A DNA stretch of 64,000 bases from the NCBI GenBank assembly GCA_016490735.1, contig JAEMWC010000036.1, forward strand, positions 1,262,501 to 1,326,500, written 5' to 3'. This stretch comes from Pachyseris speciosa (lineage: Eukaryota; Cnidaria; Anthozoa; Scleractinia; Pachyseridae). Below, in pieces: positions 33,327 through 43,304 of the stretch. Within the stretch, counting starts at the first letter, position 1; each line of letters starts with the position of its first letter. The notes under the pieces were generated by a model. That model saw only the letters and a program-made list of their open reading frames with translations, was not told the origin of the DNA and ran no database searches. The position numbers and the translations under genes were made by a program.

Positions 33327-33746
33327 GTGAAAAAACGTCTCACAGCCCTCAGCTCAAAAATCAAGACCACAATTCAGCCTGTGTTCATCAGCAGAAAACT
33401 CAACGAAGACCTTAAATTTCGAGAAGTCAAGCCAGCCATTGTTAACCAACAATGTTTAGTTTATAAATTTCAATGTAACCTGTGCGATGCAGGATATGTT
33501 GGTTATACTCGCGGCCACCTCCACGAACGCGTTGATGGACACAAACAAAAATCATCGTCAATTTATAAACATTATTTTAGCGAACATAACTCGAACGTAC
33601 CATCTTTTCTTTCAGAACAATTTCACGTGCTCACTAGAGGTTCTAACAAATTTGATTACCTAATTAAGGAGATACTTTTTATAAGAAAACTCAAACCATC
33701 CCTAAACGTGCAAACGGACTCGATTCGCGCAAAGGTATTCACTTGA
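33327..33746 (+). mobile_element. Penelope-like element fragment, GIY-YIG endonuclease end
   Basis: A 139-codon frame whose core CNLCDAGYVGYTRGHLHERV is the GIY-YIG-type motif with a preceding C-x-x-C, followed by DGHK and a KLKPSLN end. This layout is typical of the C terminus of Penelope-like reverse transcriptases; the RT part is absent (5' truncated). Just downstream at 33837-33860 is a TGATGAC ... CGAAACGTCG module of the hammerhead-like kind, which fits the terminal part of such an element. Confidence 0.75.
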
Positions 33747-33836
33747 AGAACTTGTGACCCTTTGTTATTATGTTAATTTGTAGAGACTATAGAAATCAAA
33801 TCTTCACATTACTTATTCATTTTGCCTTGAGAATGG

Positions 33837-33860
33837 TGTCATGATGACGCCGAAACGTCG
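33837..33860 (+). repeat. hammerhead-like module, compact
   Basis: ATGATGACGCCGAAACGTCG just downstream of the Penelope-like fragment. Its stem II is minimal. Confidence 0.35.
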
Positions 33861-34202
33861 ACATTTAACGTTAATATTCGCTTGCTTCTGTTTCAAGAAA
33901 TCGTTTTTGATCAAGATTATTATAATTGTGTCAATAACAAAATGCTCGAATGTGATTGGTTCTTAACAGCCTTTATTTGTGGCTTAATTGGCTTCTTCAG
34001 GTCCAAACTGTCCGATTTGAGCTGTCCGATTACAAACACCTGTAATCGGACAGGCCAAATCGGACAGTTACCTTATTTGGGTATGAATGATATATGAAAT
34101 GAATCATATATGAACTGCGGAAATGAAATCAAATGAAGAATGATCCTCGCAGTTGTGAACGCAATTTATGCAATTGCGAAAAGAAGCCTGAAAAAAATTC
34201 AG

Positions 34203-34237
34203 GACTTCAACGGGGTTTGAACCCGTGACCTCGCGAT

Positions 34238-34275
<38 letters not shown>
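34203..34275 (-). tRNA. tRNA-like sequence, full length, probably not functional
   Basis: 73 nt with a paired acceptor (GGCTTCA / TGAAGTC), D-arm GCTCAGTTGGTTAGAGC and T-arm CGGGTTCAAACCCCG, so both internal Pol III boxes look intact. The anticodon arm is abnormal: TCGC/GCGA pair around a 10-nt loop ACCGGTAATC instead of a 5-bp stem and 7-nt loop. Read by alignment the anticodon would be GGT (Thr), but position 33 is C, not T. Confidence 0.55.
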
Positions 34276-34290
<15 letters not shown>

Positions 34291-34452
34291 AGGTCAATTG
34301 TGGGTTCATATGATCCCGTGAAAGAAATGAGTATGAATGATATATGAAATGAATCATATATGAACTGCGGAAATGAAATCAAATGAAGAATGATCCTCGC
34401 AGTTGTGAACGCAATTTATGCAATTGCGAAAAGAAGCCTGAAAAAAATTCAG

Positions 34453-34506
34453 GACTTCAACGGGGTTTGAACCCGTGACCTCGCGATTACCGGTGCGACG
34501 CTCTAA

Positions 34507-34510
<4 letters not shown>
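34453..34510 (-). tRNA. tRNA-like sequence, truncated copy
   Basis: Identical to 34203-34260 over its length, but the 5' part of the tRNA (acceptor and D-stem start) is cut off at the inversion junction. Confidence 0.6.
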
Positions 34511-34517
<7 letters not shown>

Positions 34518-34555
<38 letters not shown>

Positions 34556-34590
34556 ATCGCGAGGTCACGGGTTCAAACCCCGTTGAAGTC
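34518..34590 (+). tRNA. tRNA-like sequence, inverted full copy
   Basis: Exact reverse complement of 34203-34275, with the same abnormal anticodon arm. It is followed by the CTGAATTTTTTTCAGG hairpin/T-run. Confidence 0.55.
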
Positions 34591-34958
34591 CTGAATTTTT
34601 TTCAGGCTTCTTTTCGCAATTGCATAAATTGCGTTCACAACTGCGAGGATCATTCTTCTTTTGATTATTTGGGTATGTTGAGCAGTAGCTGCCATGTCGT
34701 GTCAGTTGTCAATCTTCGCGCTTTGTAAAATAGCAACCATTTCCGTTGGTTATTTTGTACAATACGTTTTACAACCTCTAGAGTTTCTTGCATTTTGTTA
34801 TTGACACAATTAATTGGTAATCGGACTTCGTGTCGCACAATTCAGGGGTAACCGTGCTCGTAATTTCAAATCAGCCTCGCGCTACGCGCTCGGCCGATTT
34901 GAAATCACCCCCACGATTACTCCCTGAATTGTACTCCACTCAGTCCTATTACCATTAC

Positions 34959-34959
<1 letters not shown>

Positions 34960-35028
<69 letters not shown>
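34960..35028. repeat. (ATT)n microsatellite
   Basis: About 23 perfect units between the R459 copy and the fold-back at 35137. Confidence 0.95.
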
Positions 35029-35136
35029 GCATAATAATTTTATTTACTCATTTAGAAAACAATATTTACAAAAATACATTCTGCTAAAAAACAAACTCAA
35101 ATAAGAGCAATAATTTTACATTAAATAGGTGTTTCT

Positions 35137-35711
35137 TACTTTCTTAAAGTGCTGCTACGATCAGAAAATCACTTGTCTTTTTTCTTCAAATTTCGAAAGT
35201 CTGTTTGCTTAACACCTGACTCACGAAATTTGAAGCAGAAGACTGTTTACTTTGAGTGCAACTTTTTAATTTAACGGTCCGCCATTACTCACGTTCGTAA
35301 CTGACCGATTAGGCCTCGGAGAGCTGGATCCAAGATAAAATGACGTCATATGCACACTGGTTTAAAATTGCAGCGTGTGAATGCAGGCTATTAAGTATGC
35401 AAAACACGAGTTTGAGAATCTGAAAGTTCAAAATTCCCGCGCTGCATACTAAATCAGCCGGGTTTACACACACTGCATTCTTAGTCTTGTGAGCTTTTTA
35501 CCTCATTTCGTCCTCGATCCAGTTCTCTCAAGATTTTGAAGTTAGTAATGGCGGACCGTTAAATTAAAAAGTTGCACTCAAAGTAAACAGTGTTCTGCTT
35601 GAAATTAAAGCTTGAAATTTCGCGAGTCGGGTGTTAAGCAAACATACTTGCGAAATTTGAAGAAAAAAGACAAGTGATTTTCTGATCGTAGTAGCACTTT
35701 AAGTGAAAGAC
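35137..35711. mobile_element. fold-back element flanked by ATT microsatellites
   Basis: Inverted arms of roughly 160 bp (35137-35297 and 35547-35711), including CTTAAAGTGCTGCTACGATC and AACGGTCCGCCATTA with their complements. The unpaired centre is about 250 bp. An ATT microsatellite lies on each side, which suggests insertion into, or formation within, an ATT tract. Confidence 0.8.
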
Positions 35712-35746
<35 letters not shown>

Positions 35747-35787
35747 GTTGTTGTTGTTATTATTATTATTGTTATTATTGTTATAAC
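35712..35787. repeat. (ATT/GTT)n microsatellite
   Basis: ATT run with GTT interruptions. Confidence 0.95.
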
Positions 35788-36083
35788 TTCTTTGCCATAA
35801 GACGAACCAACGCAGAAACGTGGACTGAAGTTTGCCTCTGCATGCGCACGCATTTAGTTTCACGGGAGTAGTGGAACTCGAGTCTTCCGAGAGTTTCGAG
35901 AGATCCATTAGGTTAATGATTCTGATTGGTTTTCTCAAACAATTCAAATAACCGGAAGCAAAGGATCGGATTTTTTTAACAATGTCTGTAATTTTTAAGT
36001 CTTAGCTTTTAAGTACTAGGTTTAATGCGCACGGATCTTTAGAAGACCACTTTTTAGTGATAAGGATCCCGTGGGTAAATGAA

Positions 36084-36084
<1 letters not shown>

Positions 36085-36132
<48 letters not shown>
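36085..36132. repeat. (ATT)n microsatellite
   Basis: About 16 units. Confidence 0.95.
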
Positions 36133-36133
<1 letters not shown>

Positions 36134-36469
36134 AGCAGAACTTTTACGTAGTGCTGAACCCTTAGCATGAATAATCTCATTCCCAGGGCCCGCTCCCAAG
36201 TAAGGGAAAGCGCCCTGGTAACGAGGTAAAGCATGCGCAGTTCAACTGGATCAGATCTTTTCCTGCCAGGGACCCCGAAGACTCTGGGTGTGCCTGGTAC
36301 GAGTTAGATTGGGTGGAACGTCCTTGTATAAGCCATGTACAAATGCACGTGATACCCCAAAGGTATGGGTTTTGAGGACAGGGCTGAATGACGTCTGCGC
36401 ATGTGCAAAGGTTGTGGGGATCCTGGACTCTAGAGTAGTATTGCTTGCAATAGGATTTTTGTGGAGAGG

Positions 36470-37455
36470 TGAACATTTTGCCGATCTTTAACGTCGTTTC
36501 TGCATATTTAAGGTCGCTATTAATACCACAGGTAGATCTTTTGATGGGTTATTTAATTCCCGTTCCTACCTTTGTAATGTTTTTCCTACTTTTTGCTATA
36601 GCCATCCGAAGCTCGTACGTTGTGAATGAAGTAGATCCGTGCGAAGAACAGTTGAAGAGCATCGCACGATTTAAGCATTTTTAAGAAATCCTGATAAAAT
36701 CTTTGACCGATTTTTATAATATGGGTTTATCGTAACCTGCTTTTTTTCCACGTAGTTTTCAACGTTTTCAATTTTTGTTTTTTGTTATGTTGTTAGCCGA
36801 GAAAGTTTGCACTATGGGAACCGTAGGGTCCAAGATGTCGTGCCTGTTGTTGTGCAGCAAGGGCATCACACGTTTCGCCGATTTTTAACGCCGTTTCTGC
36901 ATATTTAAGGCTAAGATTAATACCTCAAGTAGGTATTTTTAGGTTTTATGTAATTCTCTTTCCTAACTCTGTGATTTTTCTCCTACCTTTTACTATAGCC
37001 ATTCGAACTACGAGCTCGTACGTAGTGGTGATCGAAGCGAGACCCGTGAGACGAAGTATGGCACGGTTAAATGCCATCGTAAACATTTTGGCCATATTGG
37101 CTGAGTTCAGTTCGACAATACAGAGTTATGTTCACCTGCTAGTCTCGACGTGATTTTCTACCTTTTCAATATTCGTTCCCTTTTTTGTTGTTAGGCCAGA
37201 AAGTTTTCACTATGGGAAACGTAGGAGTGTTGCATTGTACATATGGTACTTGCCATGCATCAAGGGCGACACACGTTTTTCCGATTATCAACGCGGTTAC
37301 TGTATATTTAATGTCAGTGTTGTTACTGCAGGTAGCTCTTGTTATTTTCATGCAACGCTTGCTCCTACCTAATTTTTCCTCTCCTATTAGTTATAACCAT
37401 CTCAGGAGTGTTGTTGCCCAGCTGAAGTGTATCATCAACATTTTGATCATATGAA
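36470..37455 (+). repeat. three diverged ~350-bp tandem repeats with hydrophobic frames
   Basis: Blocks near 36470-36690, 36870-37140 and 37190-37455 share CCGAT-TTAACGCCGTTTCTGCATATTTAAGG and a downstream TTTT-CCTA-CTTTT-CTATAGCCAT segment, each with many changes. Blocks 1 and 3 stay open in the matching frame with hydrophobic stretches (PVPTFVMFFLLFAIAI; INAVTVYLMSVLLLQVALVI); block 2 has stops. They look like decayed duplicates of a membrane-protein exon, but I cannot name the family. Confidence 0.4.
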
Positions 37456-38520
37456 GATGAATTCCATATATCCACAGTCACAATTTTACTTGTGGGATCT
37501 TATATTCTTTGCAGTCTTGAAAAACTGACCTGAGACACACAGTCAGACTACCTTGTATTGATCGAGATGCTGGTAAACTGTTTATAGAAAAGAATCTGGT
37601 TTTCATCTTCATTCACTGAAACACACCTGTACATAGTAAGTGCAATCTTAATCTATCAGGATGCACCTGCATGTAGACTGCACAAGTTCACCAATACCAA
37701 ACCAAACTGCTATGAAAGCCCTGTAATGCTACAAAAGGTATCAGGCCAATACACTGCCCAAATTACCATGCAAAAAATTTGCCCAAAAATCTGCTTTTCC
37801 AGATTGCTTTGGCAAATAGTTGTGCTTGTGATAAGTTGGCACATATACTATGGAAAGGCCTCAAAAATGATACTAACTCTACCAATAGTTAGGAGAACAG
37901 TACGTGTTTAATATATGCTCATGAGTGATCATTTGTGTAAAAATCTGTTTTCACCTCAACATATTTTTGCCATAATATTTTTCCATTCTTTTTCCCCAAA
38001 ACACTGGAGCAGTTTTCATTTGGGTCTAGTGAAAACCGAACTCACAACAACAAGGTTAAAATGGCATCAGCATGGAAGAGAATCTCAGAGTAATTACTGG
38101 ATTCAGCTATGAGTGTTGGGAGTTTTGTTAACCAATTACATTGTTAGCAAAATAAAGTAAAACTTAAGCATACATAATATTACTTACAACAAATATCCAC
38201 TGAAACCACTATCAAAAAAGTGAAAGACAAAACTAATTATCTGTGTCTCATCACTTTATGTCTTCAAAGTATTTTTATACATGTAATTTGGTCAGATTAC
38301 CTATCTTAGAAAGCACAGATTCTCGAGAGTCTTTGATAATTCAAGGACATTGGTAATTAGCCTTAAAGAAAGCATACTACCTTACTGAAGAGCTTTTGTC
38401 ATTATTTGTAAATACATGGTGAGGTCACACTAAAGGATTTCATCACATGACTACACTTACAAACAACCTCATGAGACTCGGCATAATTTGTAAAGTGCAT
38501 CAAAAGTACATTCAACTTAA

Positions 38521-38748
38521 GGTGGATTTCCGTGCTTATGGACGGAAACTTGAACTGGCTTTACGTGCGTAAATAAAATAGAGACCTTGTGTGAAAGGAC
38601 GCGCGTAAACGTAAAAGTTGAGCGAGGTTCAACTTTTACGTTTACGCGCGACCTTTCACACATCGTCTCTATTTTATTTACGCACGTAAAGCCAGTTCAA
38701 GTTTACGTCCGTAAGCACGTTAAAATTACGCGACAGTGGAAATCCACC
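38521..38748. mobile_element. palindromic MITE, TTAA-type
   Basis: Almost entirely self-complementary: arms of about 110 bp ending GGTGGATTTCC / GGAAATCCACC. Flanked by TTAA on the left and TTTA (one change) on the right, so a TTAA target is likely. Non-coding. Confidence 0.8.
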
Positions 38749-39898
38749 TTTATAAAGCAAGCTGTTCAGCAAAAACAAATTGAGGGAGAGATAGGCATCC
38801 ATCTTGCTTCGCTTAATGAATTAATCTTCGCTGGATATGATCCTTCACCTTCTACGTTCAAATTCCATTTACCTCCAAAGTAACCACAGCAATCTATTTT
38901 CATTTTACTTCTCAAAAAGAGAGGCAATCTTGCCATGGATAAATTGACTTTTCAGCAATTCAATCCGGTTTTGCAGCCACTAAAACTAAAATTAGTGGCT
39001 GGTATTTGTGTCAGGTTTTAGGTTTTGGTTATAAAAAGGTGTGCAAAACAAAGAAGCTGTGAAGCAAAACAAAACCTCTTCAACATCATAGAACAAACAG
39101 CAAAGACGATCCAATTTATATATTTTGTACGAGTATGCACAGGATAATCAAAGCAAAAAAATTGTTTGATTTCACTCGCTTCTTGTTTGAAATGATCCAG
39201 GGAGGATTCGGTCTGACCGGTACCAGACGAGAAGAGGCTTCTCTCCTTACAACTGATGTGCAATTCACGGCTTTTTTTGGGCATCTCGGTCGGCGGAAAT
39301 AATCTAAATATCGTGAACTAGCGGTTCCACAAGCCTGCTTGGAGGGCAGTAGCCGGCTAAGTGCTGTCAGTTGCTGCTTACAAAACAGGAAAATAAGACG
39401 TTACCTACCTCGCAAACAAAACAGAAATGCTCGATCTCCACTCAAATGGCTTCTCTTTGAGGGCATAGAACGGTAAAGGCGAATCCTGAAACTAAAAGTG
39501 ACAAACTGCGCGACCATACAAGACCCCTCATACAACAAAATTCGCAAATCGTTCGAACACTCCGGAGGAAAACAACAGCGCGAATCTTGCATAATCTCGG
39601 TGACGTCATGGACATGCGCATTGCATTATTCAGCCCTGTCGGTTTTGAGACGATGTGGCCACGAAAACGATATCGAGTTGACTGGGTCATACTATGACAC
39701 TGCTATGAGTTGGCCTGGTTGTCTGAAGGGCGATCTGTGAGAAACGTATGGCGAGACTTTCCATTTCGCTCTCATTAAAAAAAGTGTTTGTAAAAGGCTT
39801 TGTCAAAACTAGCAAACAAAATTCTTCTGCATGAAAACTGCCAAAAAAAGGTTTTCTTGAATATGTGAATGATCATCGCAGTTGTGAACACTACTTAA

Positions 39899-40401
39899 AG
39901 TGTATATGACACTTTTTTTCCCGCTGATTTTGTTAGTTTATGTTGTTAGAGAGAGGGTTTTAAAGCTTTTAGGTGCAGAAAAGATCTTGAAACCATTCTT
40001 TTTTATTCAAAATACGCGGGAGTTTGACTTCAAAATTGTCCCAGAGATTGCGCGGCTAAAAGATCATGTGATTTCTATGCGTGACGCCAGTTAGTTGGAT
40101 GAACTCGACAAAATGGCGGAAAGTAAGCTAAAAGCCTTGAAGCATGGAGGTCGATATTGCAAAGCCGGAGCGCCGAATGGTGAAAGTTGTAAAAATACCA
40201 GTTATACACCGGGTATGGCAATTCTTGGCGCAATTTTCGCCCCAGTCCCCGGGACAATTTTGTATAGAAATTGAGTGTATTTCTGCCGTGAAAAATGGTA
40301 GAAAAAAAAAATCTTTTTCGTCATTTTTGAAACAGCATTCATTTATTATACACATCAATGTACGAAAAAAAGCAAAATAAAAAATTTGTGTCATATACAC
40401 T
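39899..40401. mobile_element. 503-bp TTAA MITE inserted in the tRNA-like element
   Basis: Terminal repeats AGTGTATATGACAC / GTGTCATATACACT, flanked by TTAA on both sides (39895-39898, 40402-40405). The empty site CACTACTTAAGCAGCAG is preserved in the other arm of the host element (around 40659), so the insertion and its TTAA duplication are directly visible. TTAA target use is typical of piggyBac-type elements. No transposase. Confidence 0.9.
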
Positions 40402-40444
40402 TTAAGCAGCAGTGAAAATAAACTGAAAAAAAAAAACAAATTCA

Positions 40445-40516
40445 GGCTTGTACGGGATTCGAACCCACGACCTCTGCGATACCGGTGCAGCGCTCCACCG
40501 ACTGAGCTTTCAAGCC
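40445..40516 (-). tRNA. tRNA-like sequence, full length, probably not functional
   Basis: 72 nt; acceptor GGCTTGA / TACAAGCC (imperfect), D-arm GCTCAGTCGGTGGAGC, T-arm GTGGGTTCGAATCCCGT. The anticodon arm pairs only CTGC/GCAG around ACCGGTATC, the same abnormal form as at 34203. It is diverged from that copy, so it is a second subfamily. Confidence 0.5.
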
Positions 40517-40671
40517 ATCTGGGAGCTGGTCGTTTTGTTGGTTCGTAATTTACCCGTGAGTGGTGAATATATGAGAATGAATATATGAAAATCATATATT
40601 TAAACTGCGGATTATAGATTAATGATTGAATATGTGAATGATCATCGCAGTTATGAACACTACTTAAGCAG

Positions 40672-40731
40672 CAGTCGGTAGGGCGCTGCACCGGTATCGC
40701 AGAGGTCGTGGGTTCGAATCCCGTACAAGCC
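40672..40731 (+). tRNA. tRNA-like sequence, inverted and 5'-truncated
   Basis: Matches the 40445 copy from the D-loop onward (AGTCGGTAGGGCGCTGCACC) but lacks the 5' acceptor strand. A CTGAATTGTTTTTCAGG hairpin follows. Confidence 0.55.
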
Positions 40732-41347
40732 TGAATTGTTTTTCAGGCTTTATTTTCACTGCTGCTTAAGTAGTGTTCATAACTGCGATGATCATTCACA
40801 TATTCAATCATTAATCCGCAGTTCAAATATATGATTTTCATATATTCATTCTCAAAAGGTTTTCTACTGGAAATTACAATTAACTGGAATGAAACCTCAC
40901 ACTAACTCACCCGTACTTTCAACAACTGGGCCCAGAGCATCAGGCTTTTCTGGGGGAGGGAGACATTCATATTTCGCCCTACCTTCCCTGAGAAAGGCCC
41001 GCTTCGTGCTGCCTGTCATGCCCTTCAGCTACCAATGACGTATTGGCATTAAACGCGGCCCGTCCCCTTGAGCCAGGGAGGCGGGAAGAGGAGAGGTTGC
41101 GGCAGTTGAGCTTTATTGTTTTTATCACAGTGATAGCATAAGTCGTGATGGATTTATAATGAACTATCGCGCGATGCCCGCAAATTTCGCAGTTGTGGCT
41201 GCTCTGTCCTAACATGTCTTGTCAGCCGGTAAGATGTCTATTTTTCGTCCAACAATTTTACTTGCGTGCCAAGATATCCAACTTACCTGCCATATTTGCG
41301 ACAATTGTGTTTTTGTAACCCGACATCGACGGCGCTAATATATAGAG

Positions 41348-41358
41348 GATATTACATG

Positions 41359-41405
<47 letters not shown>

Positions 41406-41446
41406 TCACGAGTGAGCGCAGCGAACGAGTGAGATATCGAGTTGAC

Positions 41447-41477
<31 letters not shown>

Positions 41478-41480
41478 GGC

Positions 41481-41491
<11 letters not shown>
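41348..41491. repeat. palindrome, ~62-bp arms
   Basis: Arms share GTGGTCAACTCGATATCTCAC and ATATGAATTTTATCTTC with their complements, around the centre GAGTGAGCGCAGCGAACGAG. Confidence 0.9.
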
Positions 41492-41512
<21 letters not shown>

Positions 41513-41523
41513 GGAAATACCAA
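41492..41523. repeat. left member of inverted repeat enclosing the LINE
   Basis: TGTTTATTATATAAACACCA... , 32 bp; complementary to 45509-45540 with one mismatch. Confidence 0.9.
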
Positions 41524-41634
41524 ACCATTTTACTTTATAATAATAATAATAATAAAAGATTTATACCGCGCCAGTATCCTACTGTTCAAAGGCGCCTTAC
41601 AAAACTTTAAAATTAACACTTAAAACAGCTAAAA

Positions 41635-43284
41635 TTAATTATAAAAAGCTTTCCTAAAAAGAAACGTTTTCAATCTACTTTTAAAAACAGACACAGACAA
41701 AGCATTTCTAATTTCACATGGCAAAGCATTCCATAATGATGGTGCTGCTACAGAGAAAGATCTTGCGCCATATGTTTTCAAGTTATAGGATGGAGAAACC
41801 AGAAGGTGCTTCGATGATGAGCGTAGTTGACGCGATGGAGTGTAAGATGTAATCAAATCACAAATGTACGACGGTGCCAAGTTATTAAGTGCCTTGTAGG
41901 TTATAAGTAAAATCTTAAAAATAATACGTTGTTCAACGGGAAGCCAGTGAAGATTAAAAAGAACAGGCGTAATGTGATCATGCTTTGTTGTAAGTGTGAC
42001 AAGGCGCGCCGCGGCATTCTGGACGTGTTGTAACTTTTTTATAGTGTAGGCTGGTAGGCCATACAAAAGAGAATTACAGTAATCCAACTTCGAAGTTACA
42101 AACATATGAACCAGCAATTCAGTAGTAGTCGCTGAAAGAAACTCCCTGATATAGCTGATATTTCGCAGATGATAAAACGAAGATTTGCAATTGTTAGTAA
42201 CATGATCATTAAAGCAAAAATGGCTATCGAAGATAGTGCCGATATTTCTCGCCTTTTGCACGGAGTTAATAGTTTCACCAGCAACTGAAATTTCGTGAAG
42301 GAGTGGTCTTGGAAGATGTTTAGCGGAGATCACCAATAATTCAGTCTTGTCTTTATTTAATTTAAGGCGATTAACCATCATCCAATGATTAATTTCATTC
42401 ACACAGCTCTCGATGTTAGACACCGCTAGATCCCTATCACCCAGTACAGTTGGTTGAAAAGACAAGTATAGCTGTGAGTCGTCAGCATAAAAGTGATAGC
42501 TCAAGTTAAATTTCTTTACGATGTCTGAAAGCGGCGAAGTATAAAGCAAATACAAAATGGGTCCCAAGACAGAACCTTGTGGCACTCCACATTCAAGGTC
42601 ATGTTTCGTAGAGGTACCACCCTCGACGGAGACATATTGCATGCGATTCGATAAATAAGATTGCAACCATAATAGAGGCTTTCCAGCTATCCCAAATCGT
42701 ACACGCAAACGAGAAAGGAGAATGGCATGATCGACTGTATCGAAGGCAGCAGAAAGGTCTAACAGGAGTAAAATTACAGTTCGACGATTATCAATGGCAG
42801 AAAGGATATCATTGTGCACACGGATGAGTGCAGTTTCGGTACTGTGATATTGCTTGTACGCTGACTGAAATGTCTCATTTAACCCATATTCATTAATGTA
42901 AGAGATAAGTTGATTAGCTACCAATTTTTCAATTGCTTTGCTGATAAATGAAAGATTAGACACCGGGCGATAATTGGAGAACTGTGTATGATCCAAAGAA
43001 GGTTTCTTAAGGAGTGGGCGTAACATGGCAACCTTGAGTTGCGAAGGCATCTGACCAGATTCCAGTGAGATGTTTATTATTTTGGAAATGAAATGCAACA
43101 GAACACCAAGTGCATTTCTTGTAACATAACCAGGAAGAGGATCCAGAGCACATGACTTAGCAGCCAGCTTAACGATACACGTATGAACTTCGTCCGCTGT
43201 TACCGTTTTGAAATTATCAAAAGAATATGGACAGGCATTGTCAACAACAGGAACTGTATCCCGATGAGAGTGAGCAGCAGTCAT
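41635..43284 (-). CDS. LINE reverse transcriptase part
   Basis: 549 codons as an ATG-opened frame, though it is really the C-terminal part of the LINE polyprotein. RT signs in order: FSNYRPVSNLSFISKAIEKL (about 102-121), LLLDLSAAFDTVDH (173-186), CGVPQGSVLGP (232-242), catalytic YADD (266-269), LKLNKDKTELLVI, then a C-terminal region with LDYCNSLLYGLP and a second block with LHWLPVEQRI. All catalytic aspartates seen are intact. The upstream join to the endonuclease frame is broken by a frameshift near 43360. Confidence 0.9.
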   Translation of the reverse strand: MTAAHSHRDTVPVVDNACPYSFDNFKTVTADEVHTCIVKLAAKSCALDPLPGYVTRNALGVLLHFISKIINISLESGQMPSQLKVAMLRPLLKKPSLDHTQFSNYRPVSNLSFISKAIEKLVANQLISYINEYGLNETFQSAYKQYHSTETALIRVHNDILSAIDNRRTVILLLLDLSAAFDTVDHAILLSRLRVRFGIAGKPLLWLQSYLSNRMQYVSVEGGTSTKHDLECGVPQGSVLGPILYLLYTSPLSDIVKKFNLSYHFYADDSQLYLSFQPTVLGDRDLAVSNIESCVNEINHWMMVNRLKLNKDKTELLVISAKHLPRPLLHEISVAGETINSVQKARNIGTIFDSHFCFNDHVTNNCKSSFYHLRNISYIREFLSATTTELLVHMFVTSKLDYCNSLLYGLPAYTIKKLQHVQNAAARLVTLTTKHDHITPVLFNLHWLPVEQRIIFKILLITYKALNNLAPSYICDLITSYTPSRQLRSSSKHLLVSPSYNLKTYGARSFSVAAPSLWNALPCEIRNALSVSVFKSRLKTFLFRKAFYN

Positions 43285-43304
43285 TATATGACTCCGTATT
43301 CTAT

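Larger units (their letters stand above)
34086..34664. mobile_element. tRNA-like fold-back element with 13-bp target duplication
   Basis: Flanked by TTATTTGGGTATG at 34073-34085 and 34665-34677. The empty site is visible in the other R459 copies (TTATTTGGGTATGTTGAGCA at 47435 and a close variant at 48240). Inside: a unit with a minus-strand tRNA-like sequence, a second partial unit in the same direction, then an abrupt junction at 34510/34511 to an inverted copy. Each tRNA-like part is followed by CTGAATTTTTTTCAGG, a hairpin with a T-run that could stop RNA polymerase III. Flanks carry GAATCATATATGAACTGCGG. Confidence 0.85.
33925..34959. repeat. R459 repeat, copy 1 (interrupted)
   Basis: Starts ATTGTGTCAATAACAAAATG and ends TCCTATTACCATTACTTA. 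It matches the uninterrupted copy at 48092-48550 but is split by the tRNA-like element at 34086-34664. Confidence 0.9.
39858..40853. mobile_element. second tRNA-like fold-back element, 12-bp target duplication
   Basis: Flanked by AAAAGGTTTTCT at 39846-39857 and 40854-40865. Same architecture as 34086-34664: a minus-strand tRNA-like unit, AT-rich palindromic spacers (ATATATGAAAATCATATAT, ACTGCGG), and an inverted unit on the right starting abruptly inside the tRNA-like part. The outer arms GAATATGTGAATGATCATCG and complement match. It is interrupted by a MITE at 39899-40401. Confidence 0.85.

Noticed and set aside
40128..40691. 187-codon minus-strand frame
   Set aside because: It crosses the MITE/tRNA-like boundary and reads through the tRNA-like body; a mosaic of mobile DNA, not a gene.
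34203..40731. Functional tRNA-Thr genes
   Set aside because: The anticodon arm cannot form the standard 5-bp stem and 7-nt loop and lacks U33, and all copies sit inside duplicated, inverted mobile elements.
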